Below, piece by piece: positions 23,201 through 34,226 of a DNA stretch of 64,000 nucleotides (positions are counted from its first letter, which is position 1; each line of letters starts with the position of its first letter). The stretch lies in the NCBI GenBank assembly GCA_027919835.1, contig JANVFP010000027.1, positions 496,001-560,000 on the forward strand. Direction: 5' to 3'. Under the pieces are notes generated by a model. The model saw nothing but the letters and a program-made list of their open reading frames with translations, was not told the origin of the DNA and made no database searches. The translations under genes and the position numbers were made by a program. The DNA comes from Lentinula raphanica. Lineage: Eukaryota; Basidiomycota; Agaricomycetes; Agaricales; Omphalotaceae.

Positions 23201-24668
23201 GAAGACATCGAAGAACCTCTTTGACATGCTCCTCATGCGCCGTCGGATCGTTGGAGTAGATGAGGATATCGTCAAGATAGACTATAACACAGACATCGAG
23301 TAAGTCAGCAAAGATATCATTGACGAAACGTTGAAACGCAGCAGGAGCATTGGTAAGACCAAACGGCATGACCAGCCATTCAAAAGAACCATATCGGGTT
23401 CGGAACGTGGTCTTCCATTCGTCTCCGTCGGCGATCCAAACGAGATGATAAGCATGAGCGAGATCCAACTTCATATAGATTTTTGCTTTCTTTGGGGCGT
23501 CAAGCAAATCGGAAATGAGTGGGAGAGGATACCGATCTTTTTTGGTGATGCGGTTTAGTCCTCGGAAGTCGACACAGAGTCGGAGAGAGCCATCCTTCTT
23601 CAGAACGAAGAGAACAGGAGCTCCATGAGGAGAAGACGAAGGCTGAATAGCTCCGCTAACCAACTGTTTGTCGATGAATTCTCGTAGAGCTTCCAGCTCA
23701 TGAGGGGAGAGAGGGTAAATTCTTCCGATCGGAGGTTCCGCACCTTCCTCCAGATCAATCTTCAGGTCGTAAGACCTATGTTCTGGGAGCACTTCTAACT
23801 CAACTTCGTCGAAAACATCAGCGAAATCCCAATAAGCTTCAGGAATAGGAGGAGATTTAGAGTCCGACATCGCCGTCGGCGGTGCTGGTTGAGAGGCTCT
23901 AGCCGCCACTTCGGAGTGTACAGCGTAGAGTAGAAGGGGTTCCATACCAGACATCTTGCAGGCATGATGAAAAACCGTAGCACCGACCAAGGCTATATCG
24001 ACTCCGGAGTATTCCAGTTTTGAAGCCATCTGAACAACGGAGGGATAAGTATACAATGGTTCGAAAGGAAATTTGTCCAAAAGAGGACGAGGTTTCAAAC
24101 GAGAACAGGAGGTGAAGGCAGATCGACTGGCTCTTGTAGGAAGAGGATCATGTGGAGGTGACCGAGGGTATCGAGTTGGATCAAGATTTTCTGAGTCCTC
24201 CGATCCGTCGGAGGGTATCTCAGAAGAAGACGTCTGTGATAAAACTTGATCAGTGGTTCAGATTGTAATTGTTTTCGCTACCCAGTCAATCGACGGATTG
24301 CAGCGGGAGAGAAAACTATATCCTAAAACTGCTTTACAAGAAGAATCCAAAGGTGTGACATAAAAGTCCAGAGGTAGTTGCTCGTTTGAAGGAAAAACTA
24401 CCGATAACGAAACGTATTCCGAGATCGGAGTTGGAGAAAGTGAACCATCAAATAATCGGAGATTGATTGGAGTAAGGATAGGTTTTATCGGAATTCTTTT
24501 TTGGCAAACAAATGAAGTATCAATAAAACAATCAGTAGAACCGGAATCAAGTAGAGAATCAAAAGAGATGGAAATGTAATCAGAAGTAATAGTAGAAATT
24601 TTAGCAGACAGAGGTATGATAAAAGATTTCTTGAGATTAGAAAGAGCGGACGCGTTGAGAGTTAGCAC
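20294..24668 (-). pseudogene. pol: Ty3 pol: protease, reverse transcriptase, RNase H, integrase, chromodomain
   Basis: Protease (24668-24258): active site LLDSGSTDCFID and a second-lobe VLGYSFL. In the same frame, after TGA 24258-24260, comes RT-RNase H: LCVDFRGLN, KLDLAHAYHLVWI, FGLTNAPAAFQ, catalytic VYLDDILIYS, then RNase H VETDASDYALAAIL and HDKELLAI. The 558-bp element sits after RRWDVYPK; removing it with one 7-bp target copy restores the frame (RRWDVYPKEGDIGY). Integrase: a zinc-finger-type segment (H..H..CTICGQNK), core D-D-E as MDFIEQLP, TSDRGSEF and PEADGQTERVNQ, then TGA 20771-20773. The readthrough continues to a C-terminal chromodomain (YLVAEVLDSK...YFVRWSGYEGTDEEFSWV) ending at 20294. 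A chromodomain marks the chromovirus branch and may steer integration toward modified histones. Confidence 0.92.
21902..22459. mobile_element. 558-bp non-coding element with telomere-like core, 7-bp target duplication CTTTGGG
   Basis: It interrupts Ty3 pol. CTTTGGG flanks both ends (21895-21901, 22460-22466). Terminal inverted repeats of about 80 bp begin CAGCTGATTCTGCCAG on the left and CACCATATTCTGCCAG on the right complement, and include CTTTTGCAAAAG and CGATAACTGTCCAGA words. The core (22125-22215) contains clustered CCCTAA/CCCCTAA units, and 22249-22285 holds a perfect-looking hairpin GGGGGTTAGCAC / GTGCTAACCCCC. No protein is encoded. Its termini and duplication length match the two 3.1-kb foldback elements. 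Confidence 0.9.
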
Positions 24669-24733
24669 CTCTGGTAGAGCACGAACCAGGTCAACGCAAC
24701 TCCTGCTTCGTGCAGAGGGACAGGAGTTGCGGA

Positions 24734-27700
24734 CTATTTTTCCGGTTCCTCCGACGGAGAGTCCGGAATCTCTTCTTCTTCAGCTACATCCTCGAGAACG
24801 CCAGCTCTGCCTTTAGCAGCATTTTCTTTAGACTTCTTCCGGGGACAGTCCTTAAGGACATGACCACCTTGTCCGCAGAAAAGACAGAGATTAAACTTCT
24901 TACGACGTTCCCGTTCCGCAGGAGTGAGCTTGCCGTCGGAGCCGAGGTTGTCTGTGATCGATTTCTTTGGAAACTTGTTGCCAGAGTTGCCTTTGTTGTT
25001 GTTGGAATTACCGAACTTCTTTTGATTGTTAAAGTTCGAACCAGAGGATGAAGAGGACTGATTAGCACCAGAGTTCTGAGAGGAGTTAAACGGTACCGGT
25101 TTCTTGCCATTCTTCTTTCCTTTCTTTGGGTCCGAAGGCTCCGAAAACCGATGACTTTCCCGCTTCTTCTCTTCTTCTCTGCGCCAGTAACAGTTATCCA
25201 ACCGTAACACTTCTCTCCGATATTCGGAAAGAGTCCGAGGTTCTGGCATACGAGCTATTTCGTCCTTGAGTCGGGGTGCTAGTCCTTTCTGATACGCCCA
25301 TCGGAGAGCATTCACATCCCAACCGGAGGCAGCAGCCAGAGTGTTAAACTTGATATTGTACGCTCCGACCTTATCGTCGTTGCGCATCCGAAGGGTTCCG
25401 AGTTTATCTTCGGACTCACCCTGCGCATCGTACAAACCAAAGTTTTCCTGCAGCTCCTGGACTAAAGCAGCGTATGACGTGGTCCAAGCAGGTAGAGCTT
25501 TGACATTCGGATCCAAGATGTCCGGTTCAAACCATTCACGAGCGGCGCCGGTCAAGTATGACAAGGCGTAATTGATTTTCCGCTGATCAGTGAAATAGTT
25601 CGGACAATCAATGAATACCAAAGACAAAGATACCAAGAAAGATTTGAGTTTTCCGGGGTTAGAACCATCAAATGGTTCAGGGTCTTTGACCTTCGTCTTT
25701 CCAGAGTCCGATTCCGACTCCTTCGGACGTAAGGCCGATGTGAAATCCGCAAGAGTTTCGTTGAAGGACATCAAGGCATTAAGAGCCAAGTTATCTGACG
25801 AATGAGAAGAACTTGAAGAACGACTTTGAACCGATGGAGGTGGATTAGGAGGTGGGTCAGGAGGATCTCAATCGTCGCCAGGGCATCCGGGAAGACCCTC
25901 AGGAGGACCATCATCTGGTGGACCTTCAGGAGGATCACATCTCGGGCCATCGGGAGGTCCTTCATCATCCGGTTCATCACCAGGGAAACCTGGCGGAAAA
26001 CCCGGCGGATCTGACGGAGGATCACATCGAGGTTCTCGATCTCCGGAATGATGACTACCTTGCAAATGTCCCAGTAGAGAAGGAACTTGGGTAGGTCTAG
26101 CAGCTGCACGAGACGGAGTAGGAGGTGGTTGTAGTGGAGGAACAGGTTCACCTTCGATAACCCGTTTAGCTTTTGGAGTTAATACACGAACGTGTTCACC
26201 ACTAGGCAGAATAGCAGTCTGATAGACATACTCCGTAGATTCCGAAACACCGCGAACGTTTTCAGTAGTAACCGTCAGAAGAGGGACAGGAGCGGGACCG
26301 AACGCAGAAATGCGCGGTCTCCGGTTACCAACTGCAGAGATAGATTCGTTGAAAGCCGTCAAAGCCTGAGCATTTGCGACAAAAGGATTTTCTTCATCCC
26401 GAGTGGGAGAAGGAGTACGAGCAGCTGAAGCTGTAAAAACTCCGCAAAGTAGTCCGATAAGTCTCCACCACAGCTTCGCGAAGTAACAGGACTCGCTCTC
26501 GAAGCTCAACAAACCCTTCCGGGTAGGCCAGTAGGGCTCCGGGGGGTGCTCGGCTATTTAGTATATTTAATAATATTTAATAATTCTTTTATTATTTAAT
26601 AAATATATTATAATAAATCTACTTTGCGAAGCTGTACTGCACTTCACGAAGTGACTACGTTTACGGCAATCATGAAATCAGGTAAATTAGGGTTAGATCA
26701 TTACGTCATTGATTTCCTTTTTGGGTTATGATATTTTTGAATAGAAAAAAGCATAGAATGATATTATTGATCTTGAGGTACTAAAACATGACAGAGGAAA
26801 CCAAAAATAGCTACAATGAGGTATTGGCTACCTCAGGCACATCAAAATTGCCTAAAAAGGAAATTGGTCCAAAAATAGAACTTGATCTCATCAGATAGCA
26901 AAAAATCTGAAAAAATCATAAAAAATACTCAAAAAATTCAGGGTTGCCTCGTTGGCCCTGAAAACGCAAAATAAAAAAAAATACGCGACAAGTGTAAAAA
27001 ATGTTATCACTCCAAATCATACTAAATCTGGGTATATATGATGTACATGCTATTTTTAGCACACCTAGTACCCTCAGACACTTAGAATGGCTTATATCAT
27101 TCAATATATTCAGCACACTCAATGCTTATTAAACTTAACACACTTGTTAATGAAAAAACTCAGGACAGTAGTAATATATATTATACTCAATACACTTAAC
27201 ACACTCAACAATGAAAAACCCCAGAACAGTGTTCATGTGTGTTATACTTAAAACACATAATACACTTAACAATGAAAAGTCTCGGAACAATACTAATGTA
27301 TATCATACTCAACACACTTCACAATGAAAAAACTCGGAACAGTGCTCATGTGTGTTATACTTAATACACTTCATCAATCAATATAACACACTTCACAATC
27401 ATAAACTTGGAGTAGTGTAATCACTCATTATACTTATCATACTGAACACACTTCATCAGTAAGTATAATACACCTATAATGGGACATTGTTATACTATAA
27501 CACACATATAACAACAAGTTTTGGGCGCTTATGGGCGCTTATTTGGTGTTTTTGAGTCGAAAATCATTGATAACACACTCAATAATTTTTTATGTGGGCT
27601 TTATATTGTGTCAGAATGTTGTTTATATCATACCTTCCTAGATACAATTTGTAGAATCAAAAAATTCAGTCTATAGAGCTGGATATATGATGATCTTTTA

Positions 27701-29618
27701 TGTTTTTACACTGTTTTGTGTAAATCACAGTGCATACATCCATGTTATGAAGTCAAACTCCTTCTGGGCAATGAAAGGAGACATCCTACAACCTATTCTA
27801 TGCTTACTCTGTGTCATAAAGCCAAGAGACTTACAATGGGAGTCATTGAGTATGACATCTGTAGTTACATGCAAGTATGTGACATATCACCAATATACAT
27901 AAAATATGTAGATGTATATTACAGAGTCCAATGGTCATGGTGAGTATCTGGATCATGTTCATACACTGTTAGTAGACTGTAGGAGTGCTCTCCCCATGAG
28001 ACAGCTTTGATATCTATGCAATACATGGACATATGTATTGTCATTTACCTAAAACACTGTTAAATCATAAAAGATCATGATATAGCCATCCCTACAGGCT
28101 GTAATTTTGAGTTCTCCGAATTGTATCTAGGGGAGTATGATGTATACAACATCCTGACACAACAGAAAGTCCTCACAAAAATAATTGAGTGAGGTATTAA
28201 TGAATTTCGACTCAAAAACATCAAATAAGCGCCCATAAGCGCCCAAAACTCGTTGTTATATGTGTGTTATAGTATAACAATGTCCTATTAAAGGTATGTT
28301 ATTCTTACTGATGAAGTGTGTTCAGTATGATAAGTATAATGAGTGATTACACTACTTCAAGTTTTTGATTGTGAAGTGTGTTATATTGATTGATGAAGTG
28401 TATCAAGTATGATACACATGAGCACTGTTCCGACTTTTTTCATTGTAAAGTGTGTTGAGCATGATATACATTAGTATTGCTCTGAGACTTTTCATTGTTA
28501 AGTGTATTATGTGTTTTAAGTATAACACACATGAACACTTTTTTGAGGGTTTTCATTGTTGAGTGTGTTAAGTGTGTTGAGCATGATATACATTAGTATT
28601 GTTCCGAGACTTTTCATTGTTAAGTGTATGATGAGTTTTAAGTATAACACACATGAACACTGTTTCTAGGGTTTTCATTGTTGAGTGTGTTAAATATGTT
28701 GAGTATAATATACATTAGTATTGTTCCAAGACTTTTCATTGTTAAGTGTATTATGTGTTTTAAATATAACACATATGAACACTGTTTTGAGGTTTTTCAT
28801 TGTTGAGTGTGTTAAGTGTATTGAGTATGATATACATTACTACTGTTCTGAGTTTTTTCATTAACAAGTGTGTTAAGTTTAATAAGCATTGAGTGTGCTG
28901 AATATATTGAATGATATAAGCCATTCTAAGTGTCTGAGGGTACTAGGTATGCTAAAAATAGCATGTACATCATATATACCCAGATTTAGTATGATTTGGA
29001 GTGATAACATTTTTTACACTTGTCGCGTATTTTTTTTTATTTTGCGTTTTCAGGGCCAACGAGGCAACCCTGAATTTTTTGAGTATTTTTTATGATTTTT
29101 TCAGATTTTTTGCTATCTGATGAGATCAAGTTCTATTTTTGGACCAATTTCCTTTTTAGGCAATTTTGATGTGCCTGAGGTAGCCAATACCTCATTGTAG
29201 CTATTTTTGGTTTCCTCTGTCATGTTTTAGTACCTCAAGATCAATAATATCATAACCCAAAAAGGAAATCAATGACGTAATGATCTAACCCTAATTTACC
29301 TGATTTCATGATTGCCGTAAACGTAGTCACTTCGCGAAGTGCAGTACAGCTTCGCAAAGTAGATTTATTATAATATATCTATTAAATAATAAAAGAATTA
29401 TTAAATATTATTAAATATACTAAATAGCCGAGTACCCCCCGGAGCCCTACTGGCCTACCCGGAAGGGTTTTTTAGGCTTCGAGAGCGAGTCCTGTTACTT
29501 TGCAAAGCTGTGGTGGGAACTTATCGGATTACTTCGCGAAGTTTCTACAGCTACGGGTGGTACGAGGACGACGAGCAGCACGAGTTTGAGCTCGTAGTGT
29601 TCGTTGAGTGCGATCCAT
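24734..29618 (-). pseudogene. gag: Ty3 gag, split by a foldback element
   Basis: The start ATG at 29618 lies 52 nt inside the 5' LTR. The frame runs to the foldback insertion (26422-29559) and, with one GTACGAG copy kept, resumes in frame at 26421 (...RRPRTPSPTRDEENPF). A Pro-rich spacer follows, then TGA at 25868-25870 (probable former CGA). The body is a classic Ty3 capsid: KVKDPEPFDGSNPGKLKSFL, YALSYLTGAAREWFEP, FGLYDAQGESEDKLGTLRM, GWDVNALRWAYQKGL. A basic linker and one zinc knuckle of C-x2-C-x4-H-x4-C form (CLFCGQGGHVLKDC) end the protein. Pol follows in another frame. Confidence 0.92.
26422..29559. mobile_element. Foldback element copy 1 (3138 bp, 7-bp target duplication GTACGAG)
   Basis: Inserted in Ty3 gag. 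GTACGAG flanks both ends (26415-26421, 29560-29566). Left terminus CAGCTGAAGCTGTAAAAACT; right terminus, complemented, CACCCGTAGCTGTAGAAACT. The two arms are inverted repeats of more than 1.2 kb each and leave only a few hundred bases unpaired near 27760-28020, so the element is almost one hairpin. Subterminal zones repeat the palindrome CTTCGCGAAG/CTTCGCAAAG. Each arm has an AT-rich tandem array of about 50-60 bp units (27120-27450; 28280-28920) of unequal copy number. No frame encodes a transposase. Confidence 0.93.
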
Positions 29619-29669
29619 ATGGAATAGAGATGAATCAGTGCAACGTTGACGAGATAAGTTTTAATATAC

Positions 29670-30257
29670 TGTTAAGACTGTGCCACCGACGGAGTCGGAG
29701 CTCCGATCAGAGACACAGAGGATTGTTGAACGTTAGTGTTGTTATTGAGCAACACCCTCGCCACGTTACCGTGTTCAACCAAGAGAGCAGAGGAGGACGA
29801 GTACAATGTGTACGAAGTCCGACGGAGGTTCGGAGTCGGCAATGATCAACGATCAAGACGACACCGAGAGCACAGAGGTGAGTGTTAACGTTAATGAGGT
29901 AATCCAAGTTGATATTAAAACTGAGGTATGTAAGTATGTACAGGCTCCTTATATACTGTACGGATAGTCAGTCTAATCTAAAGTACAATAAGACGATACA
30001 CATCTCGGTACTACAGCATCAGAGGTGAGAAAGACAATAAGCTATTGTAAAGTAAATCAATATAAAAGTCAGCTGAGCTGTCAGAGAATAAAACAATAAG
30101 ATCATAATCAAGTTATAAGACCAGACCGATACGCCGACGGAATCGGAAAGAGGGACAAGGCGGACACTGCTAGGCATGACTAGAGAGATTCAAGAAATCT
30201 CTAAGTCCAATCGCCGAGTGAAGCTCCGATGGAGCTCCAAAGATTATGGTCGTAACA
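29670..30257 (-). repeat. 5' LTR of the Ty3 element
   Basis: 588 bp, same ends as its partner at 17930-18517; the GAAAT duplication follows at 30258-30262. It should carry the element promoter on the minus strand. Confidence 0.95.
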
Positions 30258-30448
30258 GAAATAGAACTAAAAGATCAAATTTCCAAATTTACAAAAACTT
30301 ATTCAAAAGTAGCCAAATTAGTAGAACTATTGCATCTAATGATAAGTGTTTTGAAAGCTTACAAATATTATCAGGAAAAAATAATACAGAAAGCAAAACT
30401 TTTGGTGCATATTTCTTCCCTACTGAATCATTGTGATTCATACAAATA
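30258..30448 (+). pseudogene. 3' part of the small ORF split by the Ty3 insertion
   Basis: Continues in frame from 17929 (…SENQEI then ELKDQISKFTKTYSK) through a Lys-rich, helix-prone stretch to a stop at 30448. No family recognised. The perfect frame across a 12.3-kb insertion suggests the target was an open, possibly used, reading frame when the retroelement arrived. Confidence 0.5.
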
Positions 30449-31681
30449 GAAATTTTTGTGGAAATCCTTAACTTCTTTGGTGTTGAAATATACTCTGAAT
30501 GGCAAAATTCTATTGTACTATTGGGAAAGACAAAAACATTGCCAAAAGCCAGAGTTTTGGATCTGCTGAAAACCCTGATTTGAATACAAATTGCCATTTT
30601 CAGTAGTTCTGAAATTCAGAATTTCAGCAAAAATTTCATATGTTGCCATATAGAGCCCAAAATATCTCAATTCAGCATGTATCTCAATCTTATTGTTTAT
30701 ACAGGTTTACGATGAAATTTCCCCTCATACAAAAGTTCTTCATTCACACACATTGAAATGACTTTGGAGAAATCTAATTTTGATAGCAATTCCTTCCTTT
30801 TATATTCATATAATTTTAATGCTCATTTTCAATAACACAAAATATACATTGAAATTTTTAAATTTGGCTCTTATTTTACTTATGTAGAAATATCAAGTTT
30901 CCTTCCTAATTTCAGAGTGAATATAATATTTACTGAATTTTCTGCAATCTGTACAAATTTCTGCTCGGTGGGATTTTTTCTCAGTGTGCCTTGCATTCCT
31001 TTATCAACCTCTTATATTGTCTGGTCAGAACTATGTAGATTATAATCTGGTGTCAACCTATGTAATAAATGTGTACTTTTGCTGATGGCGGAATTACTTT
31101 CTCAGCACTAACACATCTGAGTGCTCAAATCAGACTGTCATCACTAAATCGTTGGAGGTTATCCAATACATTATCAATAGACAGAACCCCTTACCATATT
31201 GTACGATGCCCAGAATGACGATAGAATAATTGTATCAGTTCACAATGCCTGGAATGACATTTCAAGCATTGGGCTCTCAGTGCCGTGATGCTGCCTGATT
31301 CTAAACCAATACATACCTGCAAGTTTTTTCGAATGTCAAATCTGAACGCGGTTCAATGAGAAGTGTTTGAAAGTATACCACCTACCAAGAATGGCATGAA
31401 ACAGCTTCAGCGCTTCTGAATGCGCTCTCATGAAATATCACCATTCCAATGTGTACCAAGACAGATGTCATGTTTCCCATTGGATAGCATGAATCCTTTG
31501 CATGCCCATTTGTATGCTCAAATTCAATCACTTATACAAGTAGGCAGAACATATTGGATTAATTCAAAATCGAGATTGTATTGTAGGGTGTAACATGGAA
31601 TGAATATCGCAGATGTGCGCGAACCAAGAGTATCAATATATCCAAAGCTCAGGTAGCAGGTGCAACCATCTTAGCAGATTC
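30449..31681. other. AT-rich intergenic stretch, no gene recognised
   Basis: Only short chance frames. A local repeat of a GCCCAGAATGAC / GCCTGGAATGAC phrase occurs near 31207-31257. Nothing else is supported. Confidence 0.45.
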
Positions 31682-33418
31682 TCAATGCGATTTTTGAGCA
31701 GCCTGATAGTTCTTAATAGAATTTTTGAAGTTCTTGAGAGGTTGCATTGAGTTGAAAGCATTTCCATTGTCAGAGCCATATATGGTCCTATAAGGATGAT
31801 TATTAGTGAAGAATGGAAAGACTAGTTGCCAACAACGTACCTAGTCAACCATGTTAGTAATTGTTTAGTGCAAGTTTCATCCTCTGAACCAACTTCAACA
31901 TCCTCAAAAAAGTCAACAATGCCATTATAAAAAGATTTATAGGGAAAGGAATCATCAGCGCCCCAAGCCAGGCCATCTGAGAGTATGAAACGAAGCTGGA
32001 GAAACAGCAGTCAGAAGACAAAATGGAAAATCTAATGATGAGTACTACATACTAGAGTGGCAGCATAAGCGATCATACAAGGACTAACAGTGCTGATGCT
32101 CCAGAGCTGAGATACAGTCTTCTTTGTTGACTTGCAACGCTTCCCAAAGTGGCCTGTAGAATGAGGAAGTGGGAGTGTATCCAGATTATTTTCCTTGTCA
32201 CTTGATTGATTGACCGTCTCATTGTCGATGACCTGTTGGCCTGGAGCTGGCAGATTTAAACAGGAAGAGCACCATCTCAAAGATTCAGGTCAGTAAAGAA
32301 CGTATAAAAGAAAATTTATACACACCTTTACTAGCAACAGTCCTTGAAGCCACCCCTTCAATGGGTTCTCAACATCACCAGTTCCGTTGTAGTACATGAA
32401 AGGAAGAAAGAAGGGTAGTGCAGAGTCTTTGACAACAGATCATCTGCCTATTGCACAAATCTTGGCTCAAATGCTAGCCAATAATGAGCTCAATGAGAAT
32501 GGTGCAAGTGTTAGAACTCACGTTAAGTCATCCCAGTCAAAATCAATGGGACAGAGTAAGCGCCTGGTGAGTTCATGTACAAAACCTTGGCCTATATGAG
32601 TCTGATGGTCTATTTGAGGTTGAGGACCAGGACTTCATTGATTCAACCAATCAGCTAGTTCCATCGCTCCATTGTGGATATCTTCAGAATGTGCAGCATT
32701 GGCGCCCAACTCGAGCTGCAGTAATTTGTCAGCAATCACATCCTAACTTTTTCTCTCAACTTACCGCCGCATACTCATCTTTAAGCTCAGCATGATTCAC
32801 CTCATGTGAATAGACCTTTCACTTGATATATGAACATAGATACAGAGCAATCTGAAGCCTTCATGATCCCTATCCTGGCTGAAAAGTGTGAGTGACATGT
32901 CAGGGTAGGTTGAACACTGAATGTAAGTAGTGCAAATTCTCGTACCTTCTTTTCAGTTCTAAACATTGTTCATATTCTTCATGCTCGTCCTCATTCAGCT
33001 GCTCAATGTCGACATCTTTGAGTTCTTCATTTTCTGCTTTCACATCAGGTTCACAACGACATTCATACTCTTGGACTAGACTAGCAATGGGAGCAAACAG
33101 TGCAACAACTTTCCGAATAGGCTGACCGAGAGTCCTGGTAGTCCTGCAAGAGCTTTGTCACCAGCCATATAAACTTGAAAATTGTTATATGCACTTTGGC
33201 TTGGTAGGCTTTCTTTCTTTTAGACGTTCATTTTCCTCCTCTAATGCCTCAGCTCTGCGCTTATAGGCTGTAAGTGCAGTTTGAATATCATCCGGAGGAG
33301 GGCTACTGAAGCCATGGAAGTCAGTGCCTGGGGTTGAAGGTGGGCTTGAGACATTGTGCAAATGGGGCTGCAACAAGCCACCATGGCTACTATGAGATGG
33401 CGGCCCTCGAGAAGGCAT
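31682..33418 (-). pseudogene. Basidiomycete repeat-associated protein resembling DUF6698 family, decayed
   Basis: The gene starts MPSRGPPSHSSHGG, followed by a short coiled coil (AEALEEENERLKERK). Later exons read IRKVVALFAPIASLVQEYE, LGANAAHSEDIHNGAMELADWL, GFVHELTRRLLCPIDFDWDD, LPFFLPFMYYNGTGDVENPLKGW, SQLWSISTVSPCMIAYAATL, LRFILSDGLAWGADDSFPYKSF and YNGIVDFFEDV. This order matches what I remember of the DUF6698 type (GADxARSDDT... LLCPxxxDW... FLYA...DPWKGL... SPxxIAYxAxQxRFALS... FYNxIVDxFE). There is at least one in-frame TGA (after WLNQ), and some exons fit only with frame changes, so it is called broken. Function unknown; such genes multiply with transposons. Confidence 0.55.
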
Positions 33419-34004
33419 GAACCAAGGGCAAGGTATGTCATGGTTACAGAGAACGGTGTGAATCCAGAAAGTGACTCGTTTTCTAGGACTTAAATGTGCA
33501 GACAGCAGAAGTTCCTAACCATATGGAGAAATTAAATAAACAATTCTCAGCCTACTCTGTGTTACGTTCACTATTACTGCATGTTCAATCTATTCTCTTT
33601 TTCCTCCATTGACTCGTCTGCATTGTGCAAGTCGCAATGAACCTTATGCCTTCCTTGCGAGGAACTCTCACGTTTCTCACTGCAACCCTTGTCTTTTTCC
33701 TCTGCATACTCATGTCTCATTATTGTGTCAAGGAATGTCCCAAGGAAATTATTGGCCATGGTTTCCCAACTGCAAGGTCACCTCAACAGCACTGCCGAAC
33801 TTGCAAACATTTAAATCGAGTGGCAAAGGATTGCCCTGTTCCAACTGGCACCTCTCAACTACCATCACTGAAACCGAAGAGGTCAAGAACAGTGTTTCCG
33901 AAATATGCTCAGGCTCAACCAACTGATCTGAGTGAGATCAATGATTCACTGGGCTCTCAGACTCATCATGAGCAACCACAAGTAGGGATGGTAAGTGGCT
34001 AATG

Positions 34005-34226
34005 CATCAGCAAGATCACTTCTGAGACTCCAGGCATACCCCCCTTTTCCTACAGGCTCTAGAGTCTCTGAAAGTTTCTAGGCACCCTGAGGAAATTTGA
34101 AGTTTCGTTGAATGTCTTTTCAAGTTCTCTAGAGTCTCTCAGGCTCTCTCAGAGACTCTAGAGCCTGTAGGAAAAGGGGGGGTATGCCTGCTAAGAGACT
34201 CCAGGCCAGAAGTGATTTTGCTGATG
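34005..34226. repeat. CATCAG palindromic element, copy 3
   Basis: Starts CATCAGCAAGATCACTTCTG and ends with its complement. Inner arms GGCATACCCCCCTTTTCC / GGAAAAGGGGGGGTATGCC pair almost perfectly. 222 bp. It lies inside an intron of the Plavaka gene (donor at 33990, acceptor near 34262). Confidence 0.8.

Larger units (their letters stand above)
17930..30257 (-). mobile_element. Full-length Ty3 (gypsy) chromovirus-like LTR retrotransposon, minus strand, with two nested insertions
   Basis: Two 588-bp direct LTRs (17930-18517, 29670-30257) both begin TGTTAAGAC and end GTAACA, differ at about twelve positions, and are flanked by GAAAT at 17925-17929 and 30258-30262. On the minus strand the order is LTR, gag, protease, RT, RNase H, integrase, chromodomain, polypurine tract (18521-18530), LTR. 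Between pol and the 3' LTR lies an extra ORF on the opposite strand. A 3138-bp foldback element interrupts the start of gag and a 558-bp element interrupts pol. Four TGA nonsense codons add to the damage. The primer binding site next to 29670 does not match a usual tRNA end that I recognise. Confidence 0.95.

Noticed and set aside
25868..26512. Long minus-strand frame reading as one protein (MLSFESESC...PGCPGDD)
   Set aside because: Its first 30 or so codons are foldback-element DNA read by chance; the rest is Ty3 gag up to a nonsense codon. The real start is at 29618.
27120..28920. Regularly spaced repeats considered as a CRISPR array
   Set aside because: Units are direct tandem copies without unique spacers, in a eukaryotic foldback element.
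28889..29095. Identical-looking 68-codon frames at 28889-29095 (+) and 26916-27122 (-)
   Set aside because: They are the same non-coding sequence in the two arms of a foldback element, so repetition does not indicate a gene.
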